The position numbers and the translations under genes were made by a program. This document shows positions 4,945-5,041 of a DNA stretch of 5,041 nt, piece after piece. This DNA comes from Thermoplasmatales archaeon UBA447 (GTDB lineage: Archaea > Thermoplasmatota > Thermoplasmata > Thermoplasmatales > Thermoplasmataceae): contig DARE01000025.1 in NCBI GenBank assembly GCA_002503205.1, positions 1 to 5,041 of the forward strand. Direction: 5' to 3'. The stretch's first letter is position 1; every line of letters starts with the position of its first letter. The notes under the pieces were generated by a model. The model did no database searches. It was not told the DNA's origin and saw only the letters and a program-made list of their open reading frames with translations.

Positions 4945-5041
4945 GGTTTCAAGCTGGCTTTCTATGTAAATCTTCGCTGCAGGATATATTTTATCTTTAT
5001 TACAGTAACTTAACTCCGGGAAATAACTAATAAACAGTTAC
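4945..5041. other. Non-coding right edge with repeated TAACT motifs
   Basis: No gene start is visible on either strand. An A/T-rich segment (4983-4999) could act as a TATA element for a gene beyond the right edge. Three direct copies of TAACT (5006-5010, 5011-5015, 5024-5028) and one inverted copy (AGTTA, 5036-5040) cluster in 35 bases, and GTAACT (5005-5010) and AGTTAC (5036-5041) form an inverted pair cut by the window end. Confidence 0.3.

Overview
The window looks like chromosomal DNA from an archaeon, most likely of the Thermoplasmata (a Thermoplasma, Ferroplasma or uncultured acidophile relative). The reasons are the protein sequences (a short archaeal-style PurA, an archaeal-looking urocanase, and a sugar-nucleotide transferase with a left-handed beta-helix tail), frequent ATA/AGG/AGA codons, and TATA boxes about 23-28 bases upstream of start codons with no Shine-Dalgarno site, which is the leaderless pattern common in this group. 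The genus-level assignment is inference. I saw no mobile element, CRISPR array, tRNA or rRNA.

Layout from left to right. Positions 1-250 hold no convincing gene. They contain an A/T-rich TATA-like site at the left edge, a long imperfect inverted repeat (63-120) and two short palindromes near the 3' end of the next gene. Positions 251-1342 (minus) encode a sugar-phosphate nucleotidylyltransferase. Positions 1343-1473 are a divergent promoter region. Positions 1474-1776 (plus) encode a 100-residue three-helix membrane protein of unknown function. It converges, with only 5 bases between stop codons, on a full-length urocanate hydratase gene, hutU (1782-3467, minus). Upstream of hutU by 34 bases lies purA (3502-4782, minus), adenylosuccinate synthetase. 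Positions 4783-5041 are the purA leader and upstream region, with candidate tandem promoters, a 37-codon leader ORF, an inverted repeat and a clear ribosome-binding site. No gene start is visible at the right edge.

Functionally, PurA makes the committed step from IMP to AMP and HutU performs the second step of histidine breakdown. The two genes run in the same direction and may be co-transcribed, but hutU also has a well-placed promoter of its own in the small gap. The nucleotidyltransferase supplies activated sugar for glycan or lipid-sugar synthesis and is a separate transcription unit. All three enzymes look intact.

I found no clearly new biological system. The best leads are the unusually structured purA leader, the unclassified small membrane protein, and the inverted repeat in the left non-coding stretch.
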